Source: Coriaria nepalensis
Taxonomy: Eukaryota > Streptophyta > Magnoliopsida > Cucurbitales > Coriariaceae
Direction of reading: 5' to 3'
DNA length: 64,000 nucleotides
Assembly (NCBI GenBank): GCA_027186245.1
Contig: CP114497.1
Location: forward strand, 1,743,501-1,807,500
The notes under the pieces are model-generated. The model was not told where the DNA came from. It was given only the letters and a program-made list of their open reading frames with translations, and made no database searches. Of this stretch, positions 12,966 to 25,424 are shown piece by piece. The position numbers and the translations under genes were made by a program. The first letter of the stretch is position 1. Each line of letters starts with the position of its first letter.

Positions 12966-15900
12966 TTATGAGATGGGAAAATTGATAGGACCATTTGAAA
13001 GTCTACTCGAACCTAATTTGGCTAATTCATCGGCTAAGCTATTTTGGTCCCTAGAAATTTTGACTAGTGAAGATACACCCAAGGACCTGATGAGATTGTT
13101 AATTCTATAAAGGTGTTTGTATGAGTCCAAGGTCTTGATGTTGGATTGGCTATCCACGAGAGTACCATCGATGAGTAACTTACTATTGACAGTTGGCTTT
13201 TATCAAGAAAGATGAGTTGGTTTAGATTTTCCAAAGCTTGAAGGATTGCTGATAGTTCGGCCGTGTTGGGGCCGAGACACCAATGTTTCTGGAAAATGAG
13301 ACAATTAAATGACCATTGTGGTTTCTGAGGGCACCACCAATACTCGCTAGTCCTGAATTTCCCCTGGAGGATTCGTCGACATTGAATTTGAAGTATCTGC
13401 TGGAGATGATGTCCAGGAAAGGGCTGGAGAGGGGAGAGAGAGGGGTTGGGGTGAGGAAGGGGCATGCACCCAATTTAGCTTTTTCCCACTAACTTATGGA
13501 GTCATTTACTTTTATTAGGAGGGTTGTCTTATTTTCGATTAAGTTGTTGAAAGTTGCATTATTCATTCGGAGCCATATGTTCCAGTAGATTGCATAGACA
13601 GCTAAAGACCATTTTGCATTGGCAGGGGCAGTTTTCCCTAGATGGTTGCATTCCATGAAAAGATTAGCAATTGTGCTTGGGAGACAAAAGCTGATGTTTA
13701 GAGGACTCAAAAAAGTAAGCTACATGTTTCTAACAGCGTCACATTCAAGGAAAATGTGTCGTGTGGTTTCAAGAGAAGATTTGTAAATGGGGGCAGAGAG
13801 CTTCTTCGGATGATAGGGGGATACCTTTATGTTGCAGTTCCGCGCTCGAGATAGGATTTTAGTTTTAAAGAGTTGCCAACAGAAAGCCTCTACACGATAG
13901 GGGATAACCCCTTTCCAGATGAAATCGGCTTGAGAGGGCCTATAAGCTTGTTTTCTAGAGCTTTGGATGTGGATTTGATGGAGAATTGTCCGTTTGACTC
14001 GAATTTCCATATTGGAGCATTCTGTGTCTCGAGGTTAGGGACTGAAGAGCTTAAGAGAAGGGTGAGGTTATCCCCATTGGTCGAGTTATCAATCGAAGTA
14101 AGGCCTTCTGAGTTGAATATCCCATATCCAAACGTGACAACCTAACTTCTAAATTCAGCCACAAAACCATCTTTATTTCGGGATAGAGAAAATATTCTTG
14201 GATGCGACTCAGAGAGGGGCATGTCTAGAATCCAAAGGTCTTTTCAAAATCTGGTCTTGTCCCCTTTCCCCAACCTCCAAGCCAAACCTTCTAAAAGCAG
14301 GGGTTTCCAGGCCGAGTCACCTTTGCCAAGGGACATGATACCCTTCCGGGTTAGAGAGGCATTCCGAGAACGAGAGAGATTTTGAAGGGAGTGTGAACTT
14401 GAGAGGTTGTATTTATTTGTTATCAGAGATTTCCATTAACTATCTTCCTCACCGATGAAACGCCACCACCACTTAGAGAGACGAGCTTGTTCTTGTTTTT
14501 CAAGTTACCCAGTCCAAGACCCCTATGCCATTTGCTCTTAGAAACTTCCTCCCAGTTAACAGGGTGTAGAGAGTTTCTACCCCATAAAAATTGTCTCTGA
14601 ATTTGCTGTAGCTTTGTAATAACCGACACTGGGAGGTTAAAAGACTTGCATATATTAGAGCGGAAAGCTGTTAAGGACAAACATTATTAGGGTGATGCGA
14701 CCCCCAAAGGAGAGGAGCTTTGACTTCCAAGATGCTAGTTTTTGCTCAAATGCGTATATCACAGGTTGCCGGGTAGCTAGGCTTCTTGGGTTGGCACCTA
14801 GGGGCATTCCTAAGTATTTACAAGCGAGCTTCCTATCTGCACTTTTTATTTTCTCTGCCCACAAAATAATATTGGCTTCTTGGATTTTGACCCACATAAG
14901 GCTACTCTTAGAGAAGTTGATTTTAAAGCCAGAGAGCAATTCAAAGCATCTTAACTCTCGCTTGAGATTGATCACGTTGTCTTCATTTGTTGAGCAAAAG
15001 AGGAAGGTGTCATCTGCAAATTGTAGGTGGGAGATGGTTTGCCCTTCTCTTCTAAGACCCACCCCAAAGATCAGCCCGATCTCCTCTGCCTTAACTAACA
15101 ACAAGTGAAGTACTTCGGCTATGACGTTGAAGAGGAAGAGGGAGAGGGGGTTGCCTTATCTGAGGCATTTTCCGGGGAAAATTGGTTTGTGGGGGAGCCA
15201 TTTACCAGAATGGAGATCTTTGATTTTAAAACACACTTTGAATATTAGCCCACCCGAGCCTTTCTTCGGGGAGTCTATCACTTCATTTGCAATAAGGCAA
15301 CTGTCCACGATTTGACGACCACTTATGAAGGCCATCTGGGCTCACTAATGATGACTTGCATTGTTGACTTTAGCCTATTCGAAAGAACTTTCGCAACAAT
15401 TTTATAGACACATCCAATTAGGCTGATGGGGCTGAAGTCGTTACAGGATTCTGGGAAGTCCTTTTTGGGGCCAATGGAGTGAAGGAGGACATGATACTGC
15501 TATGAAGTCGTGAGGAATGATAGAAGTTGATAACAGCTTCATGAAGTTCGATTTGAGTTGTTGCCAAAACTTCTTGATGAAAAAGAAATTAAAAGCCATA
15601 TGGACCGGCGGGACCTTATTGCTCTCACAACCACAAAGATCAAGATCAAGTTCTTCTTTAGAAAATGGAGATCTACCAGTTGCTATGGCATGAAAGAAGT
15701 TAGTGTTTCTATCGCCCAAGCGAGCCCATTTCACTCGAGATTTTTGTCTCCAGGAACTTTCCTCATCACGGTCGAGTTTTCATAGAAGTTTTTGAAGGGA
15801 TGCTTTCCTGCTTAGGTCAAGGGAGGAGGGGGGGCCAGTTCGCATTTCCACCACAACTTGTCAATGCCGCAATGTCCCTGGAGCAGAGTTTGAATTTGGA

Positions 15901-17448
15901 TTTATGGATATCCAACCACATTTTTTTTGAGGACTTGGCTTCCTTGAGTTTTGCAGATGTACCTCCACCATTAGGGCCACTAGCCGATGAATTTCCCTAT
16001 GTTTCTTGAATCCTCTTTACTAGATTTTCATCATTAAACCAATGGTTGAAGCTCCTGAAAGGTTTGGGGCCCCAATTAGTTTCTTGTGTCTCAAGAAAGA
16101 TGAGGCAATGGTCTGATAGTTCAGAAAAAAGTGCCCTTTGGGTCAATGAGGGGAGCGATGACAGCCAGAGAGGGTCAAGAAAGAATGATCCAGACGGCTC
16201 ATAGAGATAGGTGATCTGTTATTCCACCAAGTGAAAGCTCTGCCATGTTGGGGGAGGTCTACTGGGCCAGATTGGGAGATTAAGCTATTGAAGATTTTGG
16301 CCGCATGAGCACTGTAGGAAGTACCCAAGCGTTCATTTTCATATCGTGTGACATTGAATTCACCTGCGATAAGCCAAGGGGCGTTCCAGGAGGGGAGGAA
16401 ACTAAGGAATCTGGATGAGGAGAACACATCTACTTAGACGAAGAAATTAGGATCCCAAATTGAGATTAGACCACCTGCGGAGTTTACAGAAGCTACTTGC
16501 TGGGGCTGCCAATTATGATTGCCTCCTAGGATTCTATTTAGATTGGGTTGCATACAATCTAACTTTGTCTCTTGAATAAGCAGTAGGTTTAGTTTAGAGG
16601 AAGAGATTATTTTTTTTAACTGCTTTTTTTTATGGTGCACAAAGACCTCTGACATTCCATGAGGCAATCCTCATTAACAAGTCTAATGATTAGATTGGAA
16701 AAGATGGAGCAGGAGCACTTAATGGACTTGCTTGAGTCGGGCGTCTGCCTCAATGTCCCGCTTCTCCATTTTGGCTAGCTTATCCATGCACTGATCTAGA
16801 CTGTCTGGACTACATGTTAAGCCTAACAGTTGGGCTGTTTCCCATGTTTGTCTTGCCACTAAATTTACATCCTCATAATCATCGTCCTCGATCCCTGGAA
16901 GAGAAAGGTGGAATGAGCTAATTGACTGGGTGATGTAGGAGCATTGCAAGGGGTTTTGAGGTTGAAATTAGGATGGTTTTCATGTGTGATTGGGTGTTCA
17001 TGTTATCTTCATGGTTATCAGGAGGGGCATTGGGAGATTCGGGATTTTGGTTTTCACTAACATTGAGGGAAGGGGAGGGCGAGACATTCTGTTCCGGCAC
17101 CAAATCCCTTTCAGGTTCGTTTGCTTGTGGCTCGCTTAGAGAGTTGCATATGTCCTCAGAAGCATAAGCTTCGCCCAAAAGCTCACTAACCAATACTTGC
17201 AACCATTCATTTCCTACTTTTACCTTCATCAGTTATTCAATTCCGGATAGATAGGATGTTTGAACCATGATTTTTCCAACGTCCAATCTGGACTTGTGGG
17301 ACGTACGCGGATCGATCATGATTGTCCTAGCCCAGATTAATTGAAGTATTGAGACATAAGAGAATATAAGAATTCTCTGATTCGCTGACCAAAGTTGACA
17401 AATTGTTCCAAAAAAACAAAAAACAAAAATTGTTCTGAGCTGGCACAA
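12966..17448 (-). mobile_element. Degenerate plant LINE (L1-type non-LTR retrotransposon)
   Basis: Minus-strand fragments follow the standard plant L1 order. The tail of an ORF1-like protein is at 16,719-17,448 (RLDVGKIMVQTS, KVKVGNEWLQVLV, then an acidic region). An apurinic endonuclease lies at about 16,150-16,660 (NLLLIQETK; WLIAGEFNV near 16,370 in place of GDFN). A LGDRNTNFFH motif is near 15,710. The reverse transcriptase includes LQFADDTFLFC near 15,020 and KYLGMPLG near 14,810. A zinc-knuckle/RT-linker region lies near 13,720-14,010 (WKGVIPYRVEAFCWQL). An RNase H-like domain is at about 12,966-13,470 (FKFNVDESSRGN, AELSAILQAL). Many stops and frameshifts separate these pieces, so it is dead. 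The 5' end appears truncated near 17,450. I see no poly(A) tail (poly-T on this strand) at the 3' side, so that border is approximate. Confidence 0.88.
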
Positions 17449-18123
17449 GAAAAACTACAAAAGAAAAGGTAAAAAAGCTAAGAACAGTTGAAAATGAAGA
17501 AAAAAAGAAAAAAAGAAGGAAGTGCTAATTATTATATTAAGTCATAAGGCAATCATTTTAATTGGTCTTTTATGTAGTGATCAATGATGTTCTTGTTGAC
17601 CTGTTATAATTTCAATTTGACATTGACAAGCAGCAATATAATAAATTTATTAAGAAAATCAGAAGCTTTTATAGCGAGGCAAAGTTTCAAGGTCATGAGT
17701 TTTTGCATCATTCACATTACATGTAATGAAGAACTGAGGTTGAAATGTCAATCCTGTTGAATATAAGAGAACATATTCCAGAAACAAATATAAACTAAAT
17801 CAGTTCAGAACGAGTTTCGGTATTTATGTGTATAAACAACAACTTCTCTTAGAGCCAAAAGGTAAACATCTTGAACATCTAATCTACATTATCATCCTCT
17901 ACATACATCTCTAACTATAAGATTCTGTGTTGGAAATTATATTCATACCGAGCCACTAGTATTAAGAATAACACTCAGCTTTGCCAAGCAAAATCAACAA
18001 ATCCAGCCATTAATGGAGTTTCTTATTCAAACCCATCTCTTCTGTTCTCTCTATTTATAACCAAAACGAGCCGCCGATCAGGACCTGATACCTTAGGGGT
18101 CAAAAATCGATATAAATAAATTT
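17449..18123. other. Spacer and probable LysM gene 3' UTR
   Basis: AT-rich sequence between the LINE remnant and the LysM-gene stop codon. The part next to 18,123 is probably the 3' UTR of the minus-strand LysM gene. No coding potential is recognised. Confidence 0.5.
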
Positions 18124-20277
18124 TCAATCAAGGGCAGCTTTGTTTCTCCAACCTGTAGCAGGCTTTGGTAAGCCATCAAATTTTGGTTTTGTAATTGCTG
18201 AAGTTGAAAAGACCTGTAAATCTGGCTTTAAACTCCACCTTGAAGTGGACCAGATGAAGGACGAAGAAGAGGAAGAACCATTATCCTGCACTGGTAAACT
18301 TGATGTGCTTGAAGATTTTCTTACCCCATAAATTCCATCAGTCGAAATTGAGTCTCCTAAACCTATGGGTATGGCATTGGACCCACTTGTTTCAGAATCA
18401 GTTGCGAAAATGTTTCGTCTAACTGCTTTGAGTCTCAAAGCTAGGCCTTTACTTGCTGCTGATAAAAACCCAGTAATGTTACTGTTATTTTCCTCTTTCA
18501 AGAGCTTTTCTGGGGTTCCGGTAAATTCGGTTACAGACTTCTGACGTCTTCTTACCCGTTTTTCGCTCCTTTTGTCAGAATCACCATCTCCAGTTTCTGC
18601 AGTTGACATGGTGTTAGAAGTTTCACTGTTTTCATCTAAGCCGATTAAGCTTTTGGATCTTCGACCCCAGTTTAAAGGCGGATTGGAATATGCTGAGGAT
18701 CCGTTTTTGAAAAAGTAGGACTCTCCCTCTCTGTAGACTGCCATTTCGCAGCCTCTGTATGTGGTGTTTTCATCTGCTGGTTTAAGGCCATAGTACCCTT
18801 GTAAAGAGCTCATGCTTGGTGAGACGTTAGGTGGGGGAGATGTCAGTCTTAAAGACTGGAATGAGTCAAGCAGATCCCGGGAAATGCCACAAGTTGGTTT
18901 TTGCTCGGAGCTGGACTGTCTGTACGGTATCAACATGGTTAGCTGAGGATCTAAACCCAAACACTAAAAAGATTAAAATAAAAAAATGGAGTTGAAGATT
19001 GTTGAATGATTCTAGTAAAATATTAATCTTATTTTCTGGTCAATTTTGCACTTTGTACATGGACAACCATTGACACTATTTTTAGTGTACCTCCAACATA
19101 AAACTTCAGGCATTTATTTACCTCCATCCTCGTCACAATATCAATTTGGACATCATCAAACACACAATCAATCATCAAATGGCAACTAAAAACAACTGCC
19201 CTCTTCCTCGAAATTAGCAACATTAGCATCATCAAGGTCCTATCCAAATCACAGGCAACTCCACTCGTTTAGTCATGTGATAGACAACATATACTTGTCC
19301 CCATAGAACATATAGACAACGAATCACAGGTTGTCGCGAAAGTTTTTCACGGAGAAAATAAAATACGTGCACAGACACACACACACACACAGATAGAGAC
19401 ACACAACTCAACTGAGATATAAGAAGTTAATAAAGTTTTCCAGTTTCAATCAAAATGATCCAGTTCATCGCATGGCATGAGAAACATAAGAAGATGTCAG
19501 TTCAAAAACCCGAGTCATACCCTTGAGTATTGGAATCACTAGATAAAGGAGATGGAGGATGCCTTCCAGGAAGTGGGATCTGAAGAGTCTTTAAAGCAAA
19601 CATTTGAAGGTCTGTCACCAACCCATTCATCCTCTTGATGTCGGAAACCTAAAAGTCATACAATCATTACATCGAAAGGCAACAACGAGCTTCGTATGTA
19701 GAGAAAGAGGTGAAATCAAGGATGAAAATGTCTGAAGAGCCGAAACATCATTGCCGTACATGAGAAAGGTGGCCATGGAAACAGTGTAAAATACAAAAAA
19801 TGTGCAAAACAAGAATTCTGATAGAAAAAACTTATCAGGAACGTCCGGTTTTCCAAATCTATTTGCTTTATCACCCCTATTGATTTTTTATGATGTATTG
19901 ATCTTATACGAATAAGATTTCGTATTTATAAGATTTTCAGTCTAATCAATCAATGCACATGCAAGTAACAATTGATCTCAGAAATATTAAACATCCCAAA
20001 TAGAAAAGGAAACAAATGAATGCAGAATTACCTCGACGCCGTACTTTATGGCAACACCGGCCAGAGTATCCAGCTTGGAAACAGGGTGCTCGATGTAACC
20101 AACGCCTGGCGTAGAAGAAACCGGCAAAAGCTTCGGAGAGCTCCTTCCATTAGGAGGACTGCTCTCCCGATTAAACGGAAGACGATCTAGCCCGCCATTA
20201 TTGCTCCCACAAATAATATCAAAATCAACATGATACCCGTTTCCATTCCATCTCTCCATCTGCACAACCTCAACCAT
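18124..20277 (-). CDS. LysM-domain protein (intracellular LysM family)
   Basis: Three exons on the minus strand: 20277-20032, 19648-19521, 18919-18124; together 389 aa. The LysM domain spans roughly residues 58-108 and is split by intron 1 (YIEHPVSKLDTLAGVAIKYGVE, then VSDIKRMNGLVTDLQMFALKTLQIPLPGRHPP). The rest is Ser-rich and low complexity, with a conserved block DLLDSFQSLRL...SSLQGYYGLKP seen in homologues such as Arabidopsis At5g23130 (from memory). No signal peptide or membrane segment is visible, so this is not a LysM receptor kinase; its biochemical role is not known. The upstream in-frame sequence has no ATG, so the start is at 20277 or, six codons later, at 20259. The exon 3 acceptor (AG at 18920-18921) was chosen because it keeps the frame; stronger-looking AGs near 18,946 and 18,966 do not. 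Confidence 0.85.
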
Positions 20278-22530
20278 CCAAAAACTGCTAAAATTCAGTA
20301 AATGGATGGAATCGAATGCCTTCTTAGTATCGGCCGCAACGGAAACCGAAACCGAATTGGTGACAATCGGCGACACACCGATAGAATTATCGACAAAAAT
20401 TTTCTCCGATCAAGGAGCAATCAGAAATTCACCGGATTGAGTAATTAGAAAATTAAAAACCCTAGATCTAGGTGGAAGACGGTGAAAACCTCGTGAAGAA
20501 TGTTGATTTTTCTCGATCGATGCTTCGTTCCAGTTTTTCCGGGAAAATGAACCGTAAGAAAGATGTTATTCTCTCTCTCTCTCACTCACCCTCTCTTCCC
20601 TGTCCTTTTTCCCTCTGTTTATCTGAACTCAAAAAAGGGCTTCATTTAATAACACCTTTTTCTTTATTCAATACAAAAAATATAATATAATATAATAATT
20701 ATTATATTATATTATATTATTTGTATTTATTTCAGTCTCGTACGCGTTTTCTGTCGTGGAGTCACAGCTGGCAGATGCGTGTCACTCTTTAACAGAGCTT
20801 ATGTTTGACTGCCGGTAGCTTACGTGGCATTTTTATTGGAATATTATTTTATTTTATTTGTAACGAATGAGATTTTTGACCAATAAGGAAAAAAAAAATT
20901 GTGTATGAAATTGAATATTACCCTTTTTTTTTTCTTTTTCTAGAAAAATCAATAATTATATATATATATATATTTTTTTTTTTTAATATTTATTAAAATA
21001 AAATTAAGATAATATAAATCTTGATAAATTAGTATATAATTTTAAATGAGAATTAATTAAAATTATTATTTAAATAAGATTTTAATTTATCAAATATTAA
21101 ATTATAAAATTTTTATTATATTAATTATTTAGAATGGTGCTTATGTTAATGCTGAAGATTATAATAATAGATACATTATGTATTTTTTTTATAAAAATAA
21201 ATAAGAATAACATTAAGTGGAAATTTGTATATTAATGCATTTTTTTTAATTAAAAAAAAGTATAATACTAAAATAAATGGATATTATTATTAGCTGGAAA
21301 CGACAGACTAGGTTGGAGACTGGAGAGGGCCATCAGAGTAAAATAAAAAAATTTAAAAGTCAAAGATGTGAAGAAAGTCAATGATCTATATAATCAAAGA
21401 GAGATATGAACTTGTTCCTAACTCTATTTGTCGGTTTGGACCCCATAAAAATTAAAAAATTAAAAAAAATATCCCTATTTTACCCAACTTGCTAGTGAAA
21501 TGAAGAATTAGACGTCGCCAACTTCCTAACACACTCTACTCTTTAGACTTAAGAGAGTTGAAATCCAATTTTTTAGCCTAGTAATTCTAATTGGACTCGC
21601 ATGCTTTTTTTTTTTAATTTTTTTTTAATTTTTTAAACAAGCTTAGAGATGTTCTAAATCTTATGATAAGCTTTTTCATTTTCATTTATATATATATATA
21701 TATATTGGATATGAGCAATTAGTGATGATTTTATCATTATTTTATGTATAGATATTTTATTTGCATAGTGCATATGCAACCAATTATTTGGTTACCAAAT
21801 TCTCGATGATGCCCCATTGATTTGACTGTGTAGTCCGGACTATGTGCTACCTAAGCTTGTTTATTACATGTTCCATATGGAATGAATAATGAAGACTCGA
21901 CGACTTGATGATTACTCTTCATATCAACAAGATTTTTGAGAGGATTTAGTTCACTTGAGAGGATTTAGTTTTTTCACCATCTCCTGGTCCCAGATACACC
22001 ACGTCGTTGTGTTGCTGCAATCAATTTTGTAAGAGAGGAATTTGTGGGGCCCATTGCATTTGGGACCCACTGGTCCTCCCCCTTATGAATAAGGATCTGG
22101 TGCTTCTCTCGTGAACAAGGAGGGAGTTTAATTAAGGTTGATAGTCAAAGCATCATTACGTGCAGATATATATCATAATGACGGGCTTGTCATGTCATGA
22201 CATCTTATATATTCACCAGAATTTCCGATGGAAAAAGGGCTTAAGTTCATGGAGTTGCCACTGATGTATTTACTATTTACCCTGTCGATTCATCTAAGAA
22301 TATAGAGTAAAAGTTGGAACTTACAATAAAATATTACAAAGATGTGGACCAGAGATGTAATTCATCTTCAGAAAAATTGCAAACTGCAAAGAGGAAAATA
22401 ACATCACACTCTTCTTATATCTGCAAAATGAAATGGAAATGGTTAAATCTTAATTTCACCAAAACCCGAAACGAGGTTTGCATTTTGCGGATCTTAAACT
22501 ATGACTTACCCATGTGTACACTTAACAGAT
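20278..22530. other. LysM gene promoter/leader and AT-rich spacer
   Basis: The part up to about 20,570 is probable 5' leader of the minus-strand LysM gene and includes an AAACCCTAG (telo-box-like) motif at 20,458-20,466. CT-rich runs near 20,570-20,610 could be core promoter sequence. Beyond that the region is very AT-rich, with (AT)n tracts near 20,956 and 21,690, and leads to the 3' end of HCF136. No gene is seen. Confidence 0.5.
20670..20727. repeat. Near-perfect AT-rich palindrome
   Basis: The left arm AATACAAAAAATATAATATA is mirrored by a reverse-complement right arm, with the centre at about 20,700. It could form a long hairpin. It may be a small MITE-like relic or simply expanded ATA/TAT repeats; no target-site duplication is evident. 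Confidence 0.6.
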
Positions 22531-25154
22531 TTATCCGAGATACCGAAGCAAGACTCCATCATTTCCCAGCACAAATCCCTTACTGTCATTTATGAACCTG
22601 TGAAGAAGTACACGAAAAGAACTTGTAATTGAGTCAACCTACAAAATGAATTGGCTTCTCTTGATTATTTCGCATGTGGAAAATTATTGTAATGTTGAAA
22701 GTTTATTTTAGAGTAGATAGATGGGATACTCACTTTACGGAGTATAGATTCGCGGCAATATTGTCAGCTGCCTTGTCACGTATCCATGTCTTGCCACCAT
22801 TAGTAGTTCTCAATAGAACCCCACTTCCCCCTGCTGCCCAAGCCTCTTCCTGCATCTCAGATATCAAGCATTTTACATGTAAATCAAGACAGGAGTGATG
22901 CCTTCTCTTAGTATTCCTTCCAAAGATTGAAAATTAATGAATTTGGTGATATTTTAGTGGCTACGTTCAAGGATTGTTCCTCCATCGCTTAACAATGAAT
23001 AGTTTTACCTTTGAACGGTACCCGACATCTAGTATGCCAAAGCCCCGGCTTTGAACTGGAACTTCCTCAAACTCCTCAGTTATCTGAAACATAAAAAATG
23101 AATATGCTTCAATAAGCAAGGAGAGGAAAGATTCCAAGGCACGGAGAAATCTTAGGGCAGATAAACCATGTACACAAGAAGTGGCACCCGAGTCCCGAGA
23201 ATCATGGTTAAGTGAATACAACATGTAGGCTATGTATTGTATATACAGGATCCACATCCGCAGCACGGTAGATAGGTCAAGGAGATGGTCCATAATTCTC
23301 ATTACCAAATATTTCATTTATATAGATAAGGTAAATGGGTGAATGGGCTTTCCATGAAAATCTACTACGCATTTACTTACCCCTGTGCCTCTGCTTAGAT
23401 AAAGTCCTCCTCCTCTCACAAGAAGCCAAAGTCCACCATCAGCTCTCCACCCCATGTTCTGTATCCTTCTTGCGACTGCTCTGTTATGCGGTTGCCAGTA
23501 TGCCTGACAATTGCATCACCAAATCAATAGAGATTGATTCCTCTAGTAATTAGTAATATCTGACGGATTGGTTTTAAATTTCCTGGTAGATACTCTACCT
23601 GCCCAGGCTGCCAAGTGAGATAGAAGTTACCACGGCTAGAGACAGCAACGTAGTTCCCATCTGGAGAGCGACTTACAGTATTGAAAGTTCCAGTATAGTA
23701 ACTAGCACCGCTAATGCCACTAGAAACTGTTCTGCAAGTCCAATGATGAGATTTTAATTTCTTGGTTATTGATATATGAGAAACCCTTGACACCTATATT
23801 TTATGCAATTTTGAAGGGACCAGAAACTAATCTATAGCAGCATAAAAATGTAAAACTAACTTATTTTCTCTCTAGAGTTTGAGGAGCTTAGATCAATGAC
23901 AAAGCCTTTCAGACAATGTAGTTTGACGGGTATCCTGAAGAGTACCTATTAAGAGTGGCTGAAACAGTCTCCTGAACAGCAGCCCTCCAATTGTATCCCC
24001 TATTTGATGTAACATATATTGCACCTTCATCTGTCACCATCTCTGCACTCTTTTCTCCAGTTGCCTTTATATAAACCTGCAGATTTTAAACAGAGTCGCC
24101 TCCTTTTTTAAAGTCTATTTCTATATTAAGCCAACATTTCAAAAATTAGTCTACTATAATCTACATACAATAAAGAACTACAGTTGACTGACCAAAATTG
24201 CATCATAATATCTAGACAGTTAATTAGGCCTGATGTTAATTACTTTAGTTGCTCTAATTTTGATATGTATTATATTTTACCATATCTCCAGGAAGTTGAT
24301 TACTGAGGGGTATTCTTTCCCAGCTTTCTCCTGCGTCAGAAGTGTACAACAAAATTGCAGGTTTCCCAACAATCCATCCCTCCTTTCCTTTAAAGCTGAT
24401 AGAATTAAACCTGTAGTTAAAATCTTCTTCTTCAGCTGAGGCTATAGAACGTGAAAACCAAGAATTGCCACCATCTTTGGTCTCCAAAATAGTTTGCCTC
24501 GTGCCCAAAAGAAAACCTACCAAAAAAACATTGAGTAATCAGAATGGCTTCATAAAATAACTTCCTTAAGTAGAATTTCAGAAGCCTTAAAAATCAACAA
24601 GCATCAGAAAGGAATTTTTTGAAGAATCATACAATTTCTCTCTCAGTATCTATAGTCTAGATCAGCCTCATACTCTGGGACCAGTACGTAACAAGAAGCA
24701 TATCCATGTCGCAAAAGTAAATTAATTTTCAGGACGGTTTGGCTTCCTCAGCTATCTAGAACTCAGATTGTACAAAATCATCAAAAAGAGGGAGAATCAG
24801 AAACTTACCATGGTTCAAATCGTCAGGCACGAAAGCGATATCGAGAAGGACAACACCAGGATCGATAGGGAGGGAGACCTTCTCCCACTCGGCAAGAGAT
24901 TCTTCGGAATAGGCAGGCTGTACGGAGCAAAGGAATGGGGAGAGTGAAAGAGAAACGGCAGCGGTGGCAGTATCGGCGACGAATTGCCTGCGGTTGAGGG
25001 AAGAATCGTGGAAAGAAGCTCTAGTAGGAGTCGTGGAAGAAGGAATGGAGCGAGGTAGAGATTGAGATTGAAACGGATGGCGAGGAGTGGTAGAGGAGGA
25101 GGAGAAGAAGAGAGAGGATAAGGAAGGTTTGAGGAGCAGTTGTAGGGCAGCCAT
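22531..25154 (-). CDS. HCF136: Photosystem II stability/assembly factor HCF136, chloroplastic
   Basis: Eight exons, minus strand: 25154-24809, 24516-24281, 24076-23946, 23731-23599, 23503-23381, 23083-23009, 22849-22734, 22597-22531; they sum to 408 aa, close to the Arabidopsis length of about 403. The protein is a thylakoid-lumen seven-bladed beta-propeller needed early in photosystem II reaction-centre assembly. Residues 1-50 are a Ser/Arg-rich plastid transit peptide. Next is a twin-arginine thylakoid signal ([16 protein letters not shown], Arg55-Arg56, hydrophobic stretch to about 78), with probable cleavage near AYSEE. The propeller repeats carry paired Gly/Trp motifs ([52 protein letters not shown]). 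The C-terminus ends VLLRYLG. All splice sites are GT-AG. The 5' neighbour is the tRNA-Ala-like sequence about 210 bp upstream of the ATG. Confidence 0.96.
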
Positions 25155-25364
25155 TGGAGAAAAAATGAGAATGCGGTTTTCAGCTGTGTGATGGTGAGTA
25201 ACTGTCAGAGCTTTCTTCTTCTCTCTCCTGCTTATCCAGAAGGAGCTTCTACAACGGTTTCGCGGGTGATTTGAAGGGTCTAAGATTTCAAGAGGATAGA
25301 TCTCTTTATATGTACTTGTTCTTTATTGTTCTGGTTACTATTAGATACTGAATTAAACAGGAAA

Positions 25365-25424
25365 TGGGAATTAGCTCAGGTGGTATTGCGCTCGCTTGGC
25401 ATGCGAGAGGTGCCGGGATCAAGT
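25365..25424 (+). tRNA. tRNA-Ala-like sequence, 3'-truncated (probable pseudogene)
   Basis: The sequence begins TGGGAATTAGCTCAGGTGG and contains a plant tRNA-Ala-type D arm (TAGCTCAGGTGG, also box A) and an anticodon stem-loop CTCGC-TTGGCAT-GCGAG. The anticodon would be GGC (Ala), an unusual one. The variable region and 5' half of the T stem are present (GGTGCCGGGATCAAG). The sequence then runs into poly-T, so the 3' T stem and 3' acceptor strand are missing. It therefore cannot form a full cloverleaf. It could be a truncated tRNA gene or the head of a tRNA-derived SINE. Confidence 0.6.
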
